DNA from: Acidobacteriota bacterium
Lineage (GTDB): Bacteria > Acidobacteriota > Thermoanaerobaculia > Multivoradales > JAHEKO01
Length of the DNA stretch: 7,578 bases
Assembly (NCBI GenBank): GCA_027296385.1
Contig: JAPUJD010000154.1
Span: 1-7,578 of the forward strand
Reading direction: 5' to 3'
Part shown: in pieces, positions 1-6,147 of the stretch
Layout of the letters: each line of letters starts with the position of its first letter
Position numbering within the stretch: position 1 is the first letter of the stretch
Translations under genes and position numbers: made by a program
The notes under the pieces: model-generated
The model's database searches: none
What the model saw: only the letters and a program-made list of their open reading frames with translations
What the model was told of the DNA's origin: nothing

Positions 1-799
1 GCGGGCCGGCCCGCCCCTCGTTGGTGGGTTGGTCCGCCCTGCCGGGGCCGCCCGGCACCCGGCGGCGGGGCTCACTACGGGCCTGCTCGCCCTGGGTGTG
101 GCGGTTGGCCTGGGTGTCCACCCACCCGCCGACTCCTCCACCCCACCCCCATACCGTGATGATGGGAGCGGCGACCACCTGCACGGCCGGCGGCTGGCGA
201 CGCAGGGCGCCCAACTCTTCCGCCAGCTCGGCGATCACCATCATCTCCAAGACCTCGAGGAGGCGCCCACGCTCGGCCGCCAGGGCCCGACTCTCGCGCG
301 CCACCGCCTCGGCCGCTCGACTCTCCTCGCGAGCCTGCGCCCGGCTGGCCGCCAAGTTGCTCTCCGCGTACGGGATCCAGCGTCCTCGCTGCCGGTCGAG
401 CACGAAATCCAGGCCGCGCATGAGATCGGCCAGCGCCGGCAGGCCGGGCTCGAGCTCGGCGGCCCGGCTCAGGGCGCGTCGGTAGCCGTCGCCGAGCCCT
501 GAGGCCTTGGCGTCGAGCGCGAGATCGAGCCACTGCTGGGCGCCGCTGGAGCGGTCGGCCTCGAGGACCTCAACTCGCTGGAGGTAGCGCTCCAGGCTCG
601 ACTCGGATTTCTCCACTCGCCGGACCAGAGATGCCGGCAAGCCGATCTCACCGTAGGAGAAGCGGATCTGGACCGTGTCGCCGTTGCGCCGGGCGATCAC
701 GTTGTCAAAGCGATTGCCGTTCGTCAGCAGGACCGTGTCGGCGGGCGCCAGGGAGGCGACCGTGAGCAAGGCAAGCACGTACGACACAGAGCGACGCAT
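1..799 (-). CDS. Secreted beta-domain/helical-repeat/coiled-coil protein, 3' end outside window
   Basis: I read 266 codons open from an ATG at 799-797 to the left edge without a stop, so the gene is partial. Residues 1-20 form a signal peptide (Arg-Arg, a hydrophobic stretch, then APA before Asp21). Residues 21-65 look like a small beta-domain that opens secreted proteins in Acidobacteria and Planctomycetes (DTVLLTNG, a VQI strand, then GLPASLVRRVE). Residues 85-145 are helical and TPR-like, ending in GRWIPYAE, which resembles a G-x-W motif after such repeats. Residues 146-201 are Ala/Glu/Arg-rich and probably coiled coil. Then come a Gly/Trp patch (TVWGWGGGVGGWV, 215-227) and a Pro/Gly/Arg-rich low-complexity tail. 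No catalytic motif is visible, so a structural or scaffold role outside the cytoplasm is inferred. GTG at 805-803 is an alternative in-frame start. It is transcribed divergently from the VWFA-like gene. That the gene is real is fairly sure; its function is unknown. Confidence 0.72.
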   Translation of the reverse strand, partial: MRRSVSYVLALLTVASLAPADTVLLTNGNRFDNVIARRNGDTVQIRFSYGEIGLPASLVRRVEKSESSLERYLQRVEVLEADRSSGAQQWLDLALDAKASGLGDGYRRALSRAAELEPGLPALADLMRGLDFVLDRQRGRWIPYAESNLAASRAQAREESRAAEAVARESRALAAERGRLLEVLEMMVIAELAEELGALRRQPPAVQVVAAPIITVWGWGGGVGGWVDTQANRHTQGEQARSEPRRRVPGGPGRADQPTNEGRAGP

Positions 800-903
800 A
801 CGCACGTCGTATCATAACGGGGTTTCTCCCACGGGAATTCCGTGCCCGCCTCTTCGGGTACTGATCTACAGGAGTCCATACAGAGCATGCTGAGAACCGC
901 CGA
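800..903. promoter_or_regulatory. Divergent intergenic region with candidate promoter and operator
   Basis: This 104-bp spacer lies between two divergently transcribed genes, so it should hold promoters for both. On the minus strand TATGAT (816-811) matches the -10 consensus in five of six positions. It would start transcription only about 5 nt before the ATG at 799, giving a nearly leaderless mRNA. No good -35 box is seen. A 5-bp inverted repeat, CACGG-GAATT-CCGTG (830-844), sits where the -35 of that promoter would fall and could be an operator. I see no convincing plus-strand promoter. Confidence 0.35.
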
Positions 904-907
904 ATGA
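870..907 (+). promoter_or_regulatory. Possible leader minicistron with Shine-Dalgarno before the VWFA-like gene
   Basis: AGGAG at 870-874 is a good Shine-Dalgarno sequence but lies 29 nt before the VWFA-like start at 904, too far to serve it directly. A six-residue ORF (MLRTAE) begins with ATG at 887, 12 nt after AGGAG, and its TGA (905-907) overlaps the next start as ATGA. Ribosomes could therefore reach 904 by coupling or re-initiation. The 904 start has no clear Shine-Dalgarno sequence of its own. The 12-nt spacing is longer than ideal and the peptide is very short, so this may be chance. Confidence 0.25.
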
Positions 908-2187
908 AGGGAGTGGTCGCCTTCGCGACGCTTTTCCTCGGTCTGACGGTCGGGCCACATCGGGTCGAGCTGCTCGTCGGCCGCGACGTCGCCGCGGTCG
1001 AGATCCGGCTCGACGGGCGCACGATCGCTCGCCTCGAGGGTGCCCCCTGGGAGGGCGACTGCGATCTCGGGGTAGAGCTCGAGCCCCGCAGTCTCGAAGC
1101 GATCGCTTATGCTGCCGACGGCACCGAGCTGGGCCGCACCTCACAGTGGCTCAACATCCCCCGGCCGCCGGCCCAGGCGGAAATTCTCTTCGACACCGAT
1201 CCAGCCACTGGGCGAGTAGTGGCGCGGCTGCGCTCGACCAGCATCACGAGCGAGTCGCCGGAACAGGTGACAGTCTTCTTCGACGGCGTCGAGCTGCCCG
1301 CCGACGATCCGCAGCGGATCGCCCTGCCGGCGCACGACCCCCAGCAGCTCCACTACCTGAGGGTCGACCTAGAGTTCGCCAAGGGACTGGTCTCGACGGT
1401 CGAGCGCACCTTCGGCGGCAGCTTCGTCGACGAGGTGGCGGCGGAGCTAACCGCGGTGCCGCTGCAGCTCGCCCCCGACGCCAACGAGCTCTCGCCGGGC
1501 GCCATCGGCTGGCTCCATGCCCGCGGCGAGCAGCTGGCCGTCGTCGACGTGGTCACGGGTCCGGCCGACATCATCCTGATTCGCGACCAGAGCGCGCAAC
1601 CCGATATCGACCTCATGGTGAAGCGGCGCTTCGGCGACTACCGAGTCGTGGCAAGCCTCAAACGGGGCTATTCGCTCCAATTCCTCCGCCCGGTCGCTGA
1701 GATCTCGCAACGGGCCGACACGCACCTGCGGCTTTTCAGGCCTTCGCCGTTGCTGACGCCGCACGACGGCGGCGTCTTCTGGCTGTTGACGGCGATTCGC
1801 GCACCCAAGGTGCCGCCGCGGATGCAGCGCCTGTCGGACGCTGTCGCCGTCGCCGCGCTCGCCGCCTCTTCTGCCGGCCATCGGCGAGCCGTGGTGCTCC
1901 TGCTCGGTCCCGACCCGGCCGACTTCAGTCAGTTCACGCCCGACGGAGTGCGGCACTATCTAGAGACGATGCGGGTGCCGCTGGTCGTCTGGAGCACTAC
2001 GGGTGCAAGGGATACGCCCTGGGGAGTAGCCGCAGACGCCTCGTCGATGCACAAGCTCGAGCGTCAGACCAGACGGCTGGTCAAGAGCCTCGAGCGCCAG
2101 CGCATCGCCTGGGTGCGGGGCGTCTACCTGCCACCAGAGATCACGCTGGCGACCGGCAGCCCAGCCGTCCGCTTCACCGGCTCGTGA
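904..2187 (+). CDS. Secreted VWFA-related protein with degenerate metal site
   Basis: The 427-residue product is predicted to be exported: MK followed by a hydrophobic stretch (residues 3-17). Residues about 18-88 and 90-185 look like two beta-rich, Ig-like segments; phrases such as VEIRLDGRTIARLEGAPW and LEAIAYAADGTELGR recall the N-termini of VWFA-related proteins common in Acidobacteria. Residues about 210-415 fit a von Willebrand A fold in outline: an opening strand (ADIILIRDQSA), a helix around 306-322, a strand RRAVVLLLGPDP (327-338), a helix, and VPLVVWST (358-365). The MIDAS motif D-x-S-x-S is broken here (D228-Q-S230-A-Q232), so normal metal-dependent ligand binding is doubtful. The gene ends in a GTGA overlap with the peptidase gene and is probably co-transcribed with it. 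The start lacks a strong Shine-Dalgarno sequence. Family assignment is from remembered pattern, not an alignment; a binding or scaffold role is inferred. Confidence 0.6.
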   Translation: MKGVVAFATLFLGLTVGPHRVELLVGRDVAAVEIRLDGRTIARLEGAPWEGDCDLGVELEPRSLEAIAYAADGTELGRTSQWLNIPRPPAQAEILFDTDPATGRVVARLRSTSITSESPEQVTVFFDGVELPADDPQRIALPAHDPQQLHYLRVDLEFAKGLVSTVERTFGGSFVDEVAAELTAVPLQLAPDANELSPGAIGWLHARGEQLAVVDVVTGPADIILIRDQSAQPDIDLMVKRRFGDYRVVASLKRGYSLQFLRPVAEISQRADTHLRLFRPSPLLTPHDGGVFWLLTAIRAPKVPPRMQRLSDAVAVAALAASSAGHRRAVVLLLGPDPADFSQFTPDGVRHYLETMRVPLVVWSTTGARDTPWGVAADASSMHKLERQTRRLVKSLERQRIAWVRGVYLPPEITLATGSPAVRFTGS

Positions 2188-3434
2188 GAAAGGCGGCCGG
2201 ATGGGCGCTGCTGGTGGCAGCCATGTCGGCGGCCCTCGGTCAGGCTCAGGACCAGCCCCTGGGGCGCAGCGCCGCTTTCAGCAATCTCGACGCTGGCCCG
2301 TCGGTGACGGTGGGGGCCGGAACCTCGCTGCGCAGTCGCCCCGACCCTACCGCCGAGGTGCTGGCGATCGTCGATGAAGAGGTCGATCTGGCGGTCCTCG
2401 AGCGCCGCGGTGTCTGGGTGCGGACCCACTACCGCGACTGGGCGGGATGGCTGGCACCCGGCGGCGAGCCGGCGAGCCGGGGCGGCGGACTCGCAGGCCT
2501 GGAGACCGGGGCCCTGCAGTTCGACACCTCGATCGCAGAGCGTGCCGCCAAGGTCGCCAGCGCCCGCGCCCTGATGGCGAACGAGAACAGCGGCGTCAGC
2601 CGGCTCGGCCCCTGGCCGGTGCACACCGACGTGCATGATCGGGGGCTGCTCGAGCGACTCGACAAGGTCGCCTCGGGCCTGCTCGAGTCTTACGCCGATC
2701 GCTTCGGCCTGGCGCCGGCGCTCGGCGAACCGGGAGTCATCGTTCTCTTTGCGAGCGAAGACGACTACCGGCGATTCACTGACGAAAATACCAACCTCGG
2801 CGGGCTCCACGGCGATGGCCACGCCGACAGCGGCATGGCGGCACTCTTCGTCAGTGACGAGAGCACAGATCAGACCGCCTCGGTGCTGATCCACGAGCTC
2901 ATCCACCTGATCAACGGCGAGCTCTTCGCCCGGGTACCCAGCACCTGGCTCGAGGAAGGGCTGGCCAACGATCTCGGACTGGCCCGGATCGACAAGCACG
3001 GCAATGTCGAGGCCGGGACCCTGGGCGGCAACACCCGAGTGCTAAGCACCACGTCCCGGAGCAGGGTCGTCAACCGGATCCAGACTGGCGGCAGGGTCGT
3101 TTGGCTCAAGCTGATCCGCGACTGGAGCCAGAAGCGCTCGCGGCTGCGCCCCTTGGCCGAGCTCCTTGATCTGGACTGGCGGCAATTCGTCGACCCGGCC
3201 GAGCGGAGCTCGAACTACGCCCAGAGCACCTTCCTGATTCGCATGCTGCTCGACGACGGCGACGAAGACACGGCCGCGGCCTTCCGTGACTTCCTGCGTT
3301 CGGCCGCCGACGGCGCCCCTTCGAACGCCGCGACGCTCGCCGCTGCCCTGGGGACCACTCCGGCTGATCTCGAGCGGCGCTGGGAGCGCTGGCTGACCCA
3401 AAACGCGGTGCTCGCGCGTCAAAGCTGGCCGTAG
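2184..3434 (+). CDS. Secreted SH3-domain zinc peptidase, MA-like (gluzincin)
   Basis: The 416-residue product has a signal peptide (residues 1-21, ending GQA), a bacterial SH3-like domain (about 40-92: LRSRPDPTAEVLAIV ... VRTHYRDWAGWL), a linker rich in Gly and Ala, and a metallopeptidase domain (about 145-410). The zinc site is intact: HELIH at 237-241 and a downstream glutamate in TWLEEGLAN (E257 or E258), the arrangement of peptidase MA-like gluzincins. SNYAQSTFLI (343-352) matches the conserved Tyr segment in the C-terminal helical half of that family. The SH3 domain may bind cell-wall peptide, so a periplasmic or surface protease acting near peptidoglycan is inferred; the substrate is unknown. 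The start is GTG at 2184, sharing GTGA with the preceding stop, which implies translational coupling. ATG at 2223 is in frame but would delete most of the signal peptide. The 3' end overlaps the convergent TatD gene by 16 bp. Confidence 0.82.
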   Translation: MRKAAGWALLVAAMSAALGQAQDQPLGRSAAFSNLDAGPSVTVGAGTSLRSRPDPTAEVLAIVDEEVDLAVLERRGVWVRTHYRDWAGWLAPGGEPASRGGGLAGLETGALQFDTSIAERAAKVASARALMANENSGVSRLGPWPVHTDVHDRGLLERLDKVASGLLESYADRFGLAPALGEPGVIVLFASEDDYRRFTDENTNLGGLHGDGHADSGMAALFVSDESTDQTASVLIHELIHLINGELFARVPSTWLEEGLANDLGLARIDKHGNVEAGTLGGNTRVLSTTSRSRVVNRIQTGGRVVWLKLIRDWSQKRSRLRPLAELLDLDWRQFVDPAERSSNYAQSTFLIRMLLDDGDEDTAAAFRDFLRSAADGAPSNAATLAAALGTTPADLERRWERWLTQNAVLARQSWP

Positions 3435-4171
3435 AGGCGCAGGGTATTGGCCGCCAGCGCCTCTCGCGCCTCGCCCCGGCTGATCTCCTTGACCTCGGCG
3501 ATCGCCACCAGAGCGTCCACTAACCGGGCCGGTTCGTTGCGCTCACCGGGCACCGTCCCGAGCACCGGGCTGTCGGTCTCGAGCAACAGGCAGGAAAGCG
3601 GCAGCCGGCGAACGAGTTTCTGTTTTTGCTCTGACCGCACGATCGAAGGCGGCACCGAGAAGAAGAAGCCGGCCTCGACTCCTGGCAGGGCATTGGCCGC
3701 GCGACCGTCGAAGGCGTGCATCTGAACTCGGCGAGCACCGCTGGCGACGAGCGCTTCGATGGTGGCCCGACCGGCCGAGCGCGAGTGCACGTTGAGCGGT
3801 AGATCGAGCTCCTGCGCAAGCGCCGCGAAACGTCGCAGGATCTCGCGTTGGATCTCGCGTTCCGGCTCCTCCTGGACCTTCCAGTAGTCGAGGCCGACCT
3901 CTCCGATGGCAACGAGCTCGCCTTGATGACGCCGGATCCAAGCGATGAGCCCGTCTGCCTGCTCCAGATCGAGGTGGGTCGGGAACAGACCCGCCGCCGG
4001 GCGCACCGTCGCGGGGAAGCGCCGGGCCAGCACCAGGTTGGCACGCGCATCGGCCAAATCCTCCCCCACCGCAACGATGGCGCGCACTCCCGCCGCCACG
4101 GCTCTGTCGACGACCGCCGCCAGATCGGAAGCGAACTCCCCGGCGCACAGATGAGCGTGGGTATCGAACAT
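3419..4171 (-). CDS. TatD-family metal-dependent hydrolase, archaeal-like subtype
   Basis: The 250-residue protein has the usual TatD length and a full set of metal ligands: HAH at 5-7, Glu91 in GEVGLD, His129 in VHSR, His152 in MHAFDG and Asp200 in ETDSP. The family are TIM-barrel enzymes of the amidohydrolase superfamily; characterised members are cytoplasmic 3'-5' DNA exonucleases or DNases, and other substrates are possible. The stretch FFFSVPPSIVRSEQKQKLV followed by LLLETDSPVLG and RNEP is what I recall from archaeal TatD proteins rather than from E. coli TatD, whose corresponding motif is HCF-type. MFDTHAHL is the standard N-terminus, which supports the ATG at 4171. No clear Shine-Dalgarno sequence is present. 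It lies 27 nt after the kinase stop on the same strand, so the two are probably one transcript. Its last 16 bp overlap the convergent peptidase gene. Confidence 0.9.
   Translation of the reverse strand: MFDTHAHLCAGEFASDLAAVVDRAVAAGVRAIVAVGEDLADARANLVLARRFPATVRPAAGLFPTHLDLEQADGLIAWIRRHQGELVAIGEVGLDYWKVQEEPEREIQREILRRFAALAQELDLPLNVHSRSAGRATIEALVASGARRVQMHAFDGRAANALPGVEAGFFFSVPPSIVRSEQKQKLVRRLPLSCLLLETDSPVLGTVPGERNEPARLVDALVAIAEVKEISRGEAREALAANTLRLYGQL
3433..3464 (+). terminator. Stem-loop at the stop codon of the peptidase gene, possible terminator
   Basis: AGAGGCGC (3433-3440) and GCGCCTCT (3457-3464) form a perfect 8-bp stem around a 16-nt loop, which itself contains a small GGC-C-GCC hairpin. 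The structure begins within the peptidase stop codon (3432-3434), where a terminator or a 3'-end-protecting hairpin is expected. No T-tract follows, so classic intrinsic termination is not supported. On the opposite strand the same bases encode the C-terminus of the TatD protein, so part of the symmetry could be coincidental. Confidence 0.4.
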
Positions 4172-4198
4172 CGGCGAGATACGCTGGATGTCGGGACA

Positions 4199-6028
4199 CT
4201 AGCGCAAACTGGCGGTGAACTCGCCGTCGGCGGCCACCCGCAGGCGCAGCACCTGCGTCGCGCCCCCCTCGAGGTCGCTCTCGAGCCTCAGAACCTGGGT
4301 CTCGCGGCCGGGCAGGCTCAGATACACCCGCAAGGAGAGCTCTCCCGCCGGCACCTCCAGGCGCCTGCTCAGCGAGCCGGTGGCTGCCTTGGGCGGTAGC
4401 AGCCGGCGGCGCTCGACGAAGCGGAAGGCCTCCCTGAAGATCTGCTTATTGCCCCGGTACATCGTCAGCACGCCGCGGGAGACCTGGCTGAAGAAATCGA
4501 CGTCGACCGTCGAGACGGTGGAAACCGGCGCGATCTCGAGCGGCACGACCTGGGGCGCGATCTCGATCGGCGGCGGCGGGGTGACCGGTTCGACTGGCGC
4601 CGGGTCCTCGCGGCGCACCGGCTGCTGAGCGAGCCATAGCCGGCTGGCAAGGTCGACGACCAGCTCGTGCTCGGGATCGATCTCTCGAGCTGCGGCCAGT
4701 GCGCTCCGAGCCGGGCCAAGGCGCCCGCGAGCAAGAGCCGCGCGGCCCATCTCTACTGCCTCGGCGAGCTCGATCTCGCGTCGGCCGAGGCGATCACGCT
4801 CGATCCGGTCCTCGGCCAGCTGTCGCCACAGCCGGGCGCGCCGCGAGTCGGGACCGAGCATCTCGGCCGAACGCAGGAGCTCGCGCGCAGCGATAGCATC
4901 GCCCGCCGCTAGCCGCGCGACGCCCTCGGCGAGAACCGGAGCGTAGGCCGCCAGCGACCGTTTTTCGGCGGTGCCGGCGCCGCTGTCGGGCTCTTCGCCG
5001 CCTCGCGAGGCCCACCAGATCCCGCCGATCGCCGCCAGCGCGACCGCCACCAAGGCGGCGACGAACCCACGGCCGGCCAGCGCGCTCGCGACCGCCGCGC
5101 GCGGCGCCACCGGGGTGGTCAAGGGTGCCGCCGCCACGGGCTGCGGAGCGGTCACTCCGAGCGGTTGGGTCTGGTGCAGGGCAGCGATCCGGCCTAGGAC
5201 CGCTCGCAGGTCGATGGCCATGGCCGCCGCTTTCTGGTAACGCTTGTCCGGATTCTTTTCCAGGCTCTTCATGAGGATGCCGCGGAGCTCAGGTGAGACG
5301 TCCGGTACAAAGCGCTCCGGCGGCGCCGGTGCATCGCGAGCGATGCTGCGGGTCAGGTCAGCTACGCTCGAGCCCTTGAACGGCATGTGACGGGTGAGCA
5401 GCTGGTAGAGCACGACCCCGAGGGAGAAGAGATCCGCCCGGTGGTCGACTTCGCGGCCCTCGATCCTCTCCGGCGCCATGTAGCTCGGCGTTCCCAGGAA
5501 CCTCAGGTCATCGCTCAGGGCGGAGTCGATCAAGTGCGCGATCCCGAAATCGGTGATCTTGGCCCGGCCGTTGGGGGTGACGATGACGTTGGCCGGCTTG
5601 ATGTCGCGATGGATGACGCCCTGCCCATGGGCGTAGTCGAGCGCGTCCGCGATCTGGGCCACGATGTCGAGGGCGAAGTCCAGCGCCAGCGGCTCGGGCC
5701 GGCGCAGAATGTCGCTCAGGTTGGTCCCTTCGACGTACTCCATGGCGATACACAGGGCGCCGTCGTCGGTCTCCTCGATCGCGTCGTAGACCGTGACGAT
5801 GTTGGGATGGGACAGGATGCCAGCACTCTGAGCCTCGCGTTGGAATCGCGAACGCAAGCGCTCGGCCGACTTCTCGGCCCCGGGGAGATCGAGTCGTAGA
5901 ACCTTGAGAGCGATCCGCCGACCGATGACCGGATCGCTGGCCAGATAGACCACGCCCATCGCTCCACGACCGAGCTGACGCTCGATCTGATAGCGCCCGA
6001 GCAGGGTCGTCTTTGCGTGGGTCTCCAT
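4199..6028 (-). CDS. Transmembrane Ser/Thr protein kinase with long extracytoplasmic sensor-like region
   Basis: The 609-residue protein has a complete Hanks-type kinase domain (about 13-280): glycine loop LGRGAMGVV (19-27), Lys42, Glu65, HRDIKPAN (140-147), DFG (160-162) and MAPE (184-187). All catalytic residues are present, so it should be active. It is an RD kinase; the activation loop has Ser169 and Ser172 as possible phosphosites instead of the Thr pair of PknB. A Pro/Ala linker (284-318) leads to one membrane helix (about 321-340). The outer part has helical TPR-like repeats (358-467), a proline-rich linker (470-500) and a beta-rich C-terminal domain (about 506-609) with alternating hydrophobic strands such as LSLRVYLSLPG and TQVLRLRV. 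There are no PASTA repeats. I cannot name the C-terminal domain; it may be PEGA-like. It leads a probable operon with the TatD gene. The ATG at 6028 follows an A-run rather than a Shine-Dalgarno sequence. Confidence 0.93.
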   Translation of the reverse strand: METHAKTTLLGRYQIERQLGRGAMGVVYLASDPVIGRRIALKVLRLDLPGAEKSAERLRSRFQREAQSAGILSHPNIVTVYDAIEETDDGALCIAMEYVEGTNLSDILRRPEPLALDFALDIVAQIADALDYAHGQGVIHRDIKPANVIVTPNGRAKITDFGIAHLIDSALSDDLRFLGTPSYMAPERIEGREVDHRADLFSLGVVLYQLLTRHMPFKGSSVADLTRSIARDAPAPPERFVPDVSPELRGILMKSLEKNPDKRYQKAAAMAIDLRAVLGRIAALHQTQPLGVTAPQPVAAAPLTTPVAPRAAVASALAGRGFVAALVAVALAAIGGIWWASRGGEEPDSGAGTAEKRSLAAYAPVLAEGVARLAAGDAIAARELLRSAEMLGPDSRRARLWRQLAEDRIERDRLGRREIELAEAVEMGRAALARGRLGPARSALAAAREIDPEHELVVDLASRLWLAQQPVRREDPAPVEPVTPPPPIEIAPQVVPLEIAPVSTVSTVDVDFFSQVSRGVLTMYRGNKQIFREAFRFVERRRLLPPKAATGSLSRRLEVPAGELSLRVYLSLPGRETQVLRLESDLEGGATQVLRLRVAADGEFTASLR

Positions 6029-6147
6029 TTTTTCGGCACATCATCGTAACAATCAGCAGCCCCTGCCGCCAGCAACGTGCTGCACAGGGGCCTGTGCTAA
6101 TGTCCCGTGCGGCAAGTCGTCGCCCGGATCGCCAAGGGCTCAGCGTC
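6029..6147. promoter_or_regulatory. Divergent kinase/sulfatase intergenic region with 16-bp dyad
   Basis: This 119-bp spacer must serve both divergent genes. GCACAGG-GG-CCTGTGC (6082-6097) is a perfect 7-bp inverted repeat with a 2-nt centre, the size and form of a dimeric regulator site. CAGCA-ACG-TGCTG (6070-6082) is a second, smaller dyad that touches it. CCCCTG (6060-6065) and CAGGGG (6085-6090) add a longer-range pairing. GCTAAT (6096-6101) is a weak -10 candidate for the sulfatase gene and overlaps the dyad. Upstream of the kinase I see only weak -10-like boxes (TACGAT, GATGAT) in an A/T-richer stretch. Confidence 0.4.
6134..6138 (+). promoter_or_regulatory. Ribosome binding site that decides the sulfatase-like start
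   Basis: AAGGG lies 9 nt before the ATG at 6148. It favours that start over in-frame ATGs at 6013 and 6100. The 6013 start would overlap the kinase gene, and both longer starts would place Arg-rich residues before the lipoprotein signal. Confidence 0.5.

Noticed and set aside
29..502. Plus-strand frames at the left end (154 and 157 residues)
   Set aside because: Composition is typical of antisense shadows in GC-rich DNA and no domain is recognisable; the minus-strand gene explains the region.
75..533. Arg/Gly/Pro-rich 152-residue minus-strand reading frame
   Set aside because: It is an out-of-frame shadow of the secreted protein read from 799, which has a signal peptide and recognisable segments.
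2463..2478. Tandem GGCGAGCC duplication in the peptidase gene
   Set aside because: It lies in the Gly/Ala linker after the SH3 domain and is only two units; ordinary low-complexity linker sequence.
6013..6147. Longer N-terminus for the sulfatase-like gene from ATG 6013 or 6100
   Set aside because: The 6013 start overlaps the kinase gene; both longer starts put Arg-rich sequence ahead of the lipoprotein signal. ATG 6148 has AAGGG 9 nt upstream and begins a proper lipobox signal.
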